The notes under the pieces were generated by a model. That model had not been told where the DNA came from. It did no database searches and worked only from the letters and a program-made list of their open reading frames with translations. From UBA5009 sp038043185 (GTDB lineage Bacteria > Bdellovibrionota > Bdellovibrionia > Bdellovibrionales > Bdellovibrionaceae), in the NCBI GenBank assembly GCA_038043185.1, contig JBBTCO010000035.1, positions 13,504-77,503 of the forward strand: 64,000 nt of DNA, written 5' to 3'. The position numbers were made by a program, and so were the translations under genes. Numbering within the stretch: position 1 is the stretch's first letter; each line of letters begins with the position of its first letter. This document shows positions 62,732 to 64,000 of the stretch, piece after piece.

Positions 62732-63847
62732 ATGGCCGCAATTGACGAGCTGTTCAGGATCATGGTTGAACAGAGCGCATCAGATTTACATGTAACGAGT
62801 GGCGCACCACCCTTTTTGCGCTTGCATGGAAATATGGCTCCGTTGAATTACAAAGAACTTTCAAGCCAAGATGTTCAAGGACTTGTTTTTGAAATTTTAA
62901 CTGAAAAACAAAAAAAAATCTTCGTTGAAAAATGGGAATTAGATTGTGCCTATACCCTACCAGGAATCGGCCGTTTCCGTTGCAATATTTTTATGCAGCG
63001 GAAAGGTTTAGGTGGCGTTTTTCGTATTATCCCAGAAAAAATTCGTACGGCAAAAGAACTTAACCTGCCTTCTTATGTGATGGATTTGATTGATTGTGAT
63101 CGCGGTTTGATTCTTGTCACCGGACCTACGGGTTCAGGAAAATCGACAACACTTGCGTCTTTAATTCATCACATCAATATGACTCGTGAAGCTCATATCA
63201 TCACCATCGAAGACCCCATCGAGTTCGTCCATCAAAATGTAAAATCCCTGGTCAACCAACGAGAAGTGGGAAGCCATACGAAATCTTTTTCAAACGCGTT
63301 GAAGGCGGCCTTGCGGGAAGATCCAGATATTCTGTTGGTCGGAGAGCTGCGAGATTTAGAAACAATTTCATTGGCGCTAACTGCAGCAGAAACAGGTCAC
63401 GTTGTGTTCGGAACACTTCATACCAATAGCGCCGCAAAAACCGTGGATCGTATCATCGACGTTTTTCCATCTGGCCAACAAGCCCAAATTCGCACTATGT
63501 TGGCCGAGAGTTTACGCGGAGTCATCGCCCAAACATTATTTTCGCGCGCTGACGGACAAGGCCGTGTGGCTGCTTACGAAATTCTTAAAAACAATAAAGC
63601 TGTCGCAAATCTGATTCGCGAAGGAAAACTTCATCAGATACCATCAGCTATGCAAACTGGTTCTGCAAGCGGCATGATCCTTTTTGAAAAATACATTGAT
63701 GACCTTGTGAAAAAGGGCAAAGTTTCTCCGAACGATGCCAAAACTTTTCTTGGAAAAGCAGACTCCACGACAAGAGAAACAACCAGCCCAGATGGGATCC
63801 CTGTTTTTGGCAGCGGCAAAATCACCGGTGGCAATAAAGCTGGGTAG
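62732..63847 (+). CDS. pilT: type IV pilus retraction ATPase PilT
   Basis: 371 residues from the ATG at 62732, with AGGAGG 4 bases upstream; an earlier frame to 62663 is not needed. N-terminal PAS-like domain (ASDLHVTSGAPPFLRLHG), Walker A GPTGSGKST, Asp box IITIEDPIEF, Walker B DPDILLVGELRD, and the LIREGK motif near the end. Drives pilus retraction and twitching. Its usual partner pilU is not in the window. A Ser/Thr-rich tail ends the protein. Confidence 0.95.
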   Translation: MAAIDELFRIMVEQSASDLHVTSGAPPFLRLHGNMAPLNYKELSSQDVQGLVFEILTEKQKKIFVEKWELDCAYTLPGIGRFRCNIFMQRKGLGGVFRIIPEKIRTAKELNLPSYVMDLIDCDRGLILVTGPTGSGKSTTLASLIHHINMTREAHIITIEDPIEFVHQNVKSLVNQREVGSHTKSFSNALKAALREDPDILLVGELRDLETISLALTAAETGHVVFGTLHTNSAAKTVDRIIDVFPSGQQAQIRTMLAESLRGVIAQTLFSRADGQGRVAAYEILKNNKAVANLIREGKLHQIPSAMQTGSASGMILFEKYIDDLVKKGKVSPNDAKTFLGKADSTTRETTSPDGIPVFGSGKITGGNKAG

Positions 63848-64000
63848 TTTGTTCTTATTTTATAAGACAAAATGCTGTTAACTTAGTATTCACTTCTCAT
63901 TATTAAATTTCACGGCTCATCAGTTGAAGGCGTTTGTGCTTGCGATGGGGGTATCGGTCAATGCTGTCAGGTTAGCGGTTATTTTTTCTTTTTAATCCTC

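Noticed and set aside
63848..64000. Small TCTTAT..ATAAGA hairpin after pilT
   Set aside because: Only six A/T-rich pairs and no clear T-run; too weak to call a terminator.

Overview
The window looks like core chromosome from a Gram-negative bacterium of the Bdellovibrio type (Bdellovibrionota). This is inferred from several things together: moderate GC, outer-membrane machinery (Mla, LolA, TonB-like, beta-barrels), many secreted proteins with no recognised family, a lipoprotein with an FQNC-type lipobox, pilT and Tad-like pieces, Lys/Ala-rich tails on ribosomal proteins, and tiny Lys-rich proteins. No phage, insertion sequence, CRISPR array or rRNA operon was seen. The only RNA gene found is tRNA-Phe(GAA).

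Layout. 1-7.0 kb is accessory: the end of a hypothetical gene, a pair made of a heme-oxygenase-like di-iron protein and a GNAT-like acyltransferase, a TonB-like protein, a frameshifted secreted protein, a 42-residue basic protein, a beta-barrel, a HigA antitoxin next to the last codons of a lost HigB toxin, and a lipoprotein. 7.1-13.7 kb holds galU, priA, a CFI-box protein, an FAD oxidoreductase and a secreted protein. 13.9-24.5 kb is one long co-directional cluster: rpsB-tsf-pyrH-frr-uppS-cdsA-rseP-tsaB, a MinD-like ATPase, a J-like/HTH fusion, rluD and pgeF. 24.5-30 kb is rich in secreted proteins, including a subtilisin-like and a trypsin-like protease, with one decayed reading frame. 30-32.6 kb carries tRNA-Phe and a reverse transsulfuration pair with a small companion protein. 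32.7-34.7 kb has a short TadB/TadC-like pair, a 24-residue Lys-rich microprotein and a beta-barrel.

34.8-38.6 kb is an Mla-type lipid transport operon with two ATPases, two permeases and one MCE protein. Key residues in the two ATPases have diverged in a complementary way that predicts an asymmetric heterodimer. 38.6-43.3 kb is mdh-sucC-sucD-ndk plus an RNA uracil methyltransferase (TCA cycle and nucleotide supply). 43.3-47.8 kb encodes a TPR lipoprotein, a RodZ-like protein, a GT39 glycosyltransferase and a degenerate PHP-like protein. 47.8-56.5 kb has a ferredoxin, a DEDDh exonuclease, nadE, a TadE-like protein, a TPR protein, rimO, lolA and comF, with unusual inverted repeats at gene ends. 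56.5-60 kb is rlmH, a nadD-rsfS fusion, obgE, rpmA and rplU, which gather ribosome assembly and NAD synthesis. 60.2-63.8 kb has a small secreted protein, an orphan HPt-like protein, an RNase G family gene and pilT.

The most notable signals are the asymmetric double Mla transporter, the di-iron/GNAT pair, the orphan antitoxin with its toxin scar, the J-like/HTH protein lacking HPD beside a MinD-like ATPase, a possible Shine-Dalgarno-masking stem before the subtilase, and hairpins seeded at stop codons.
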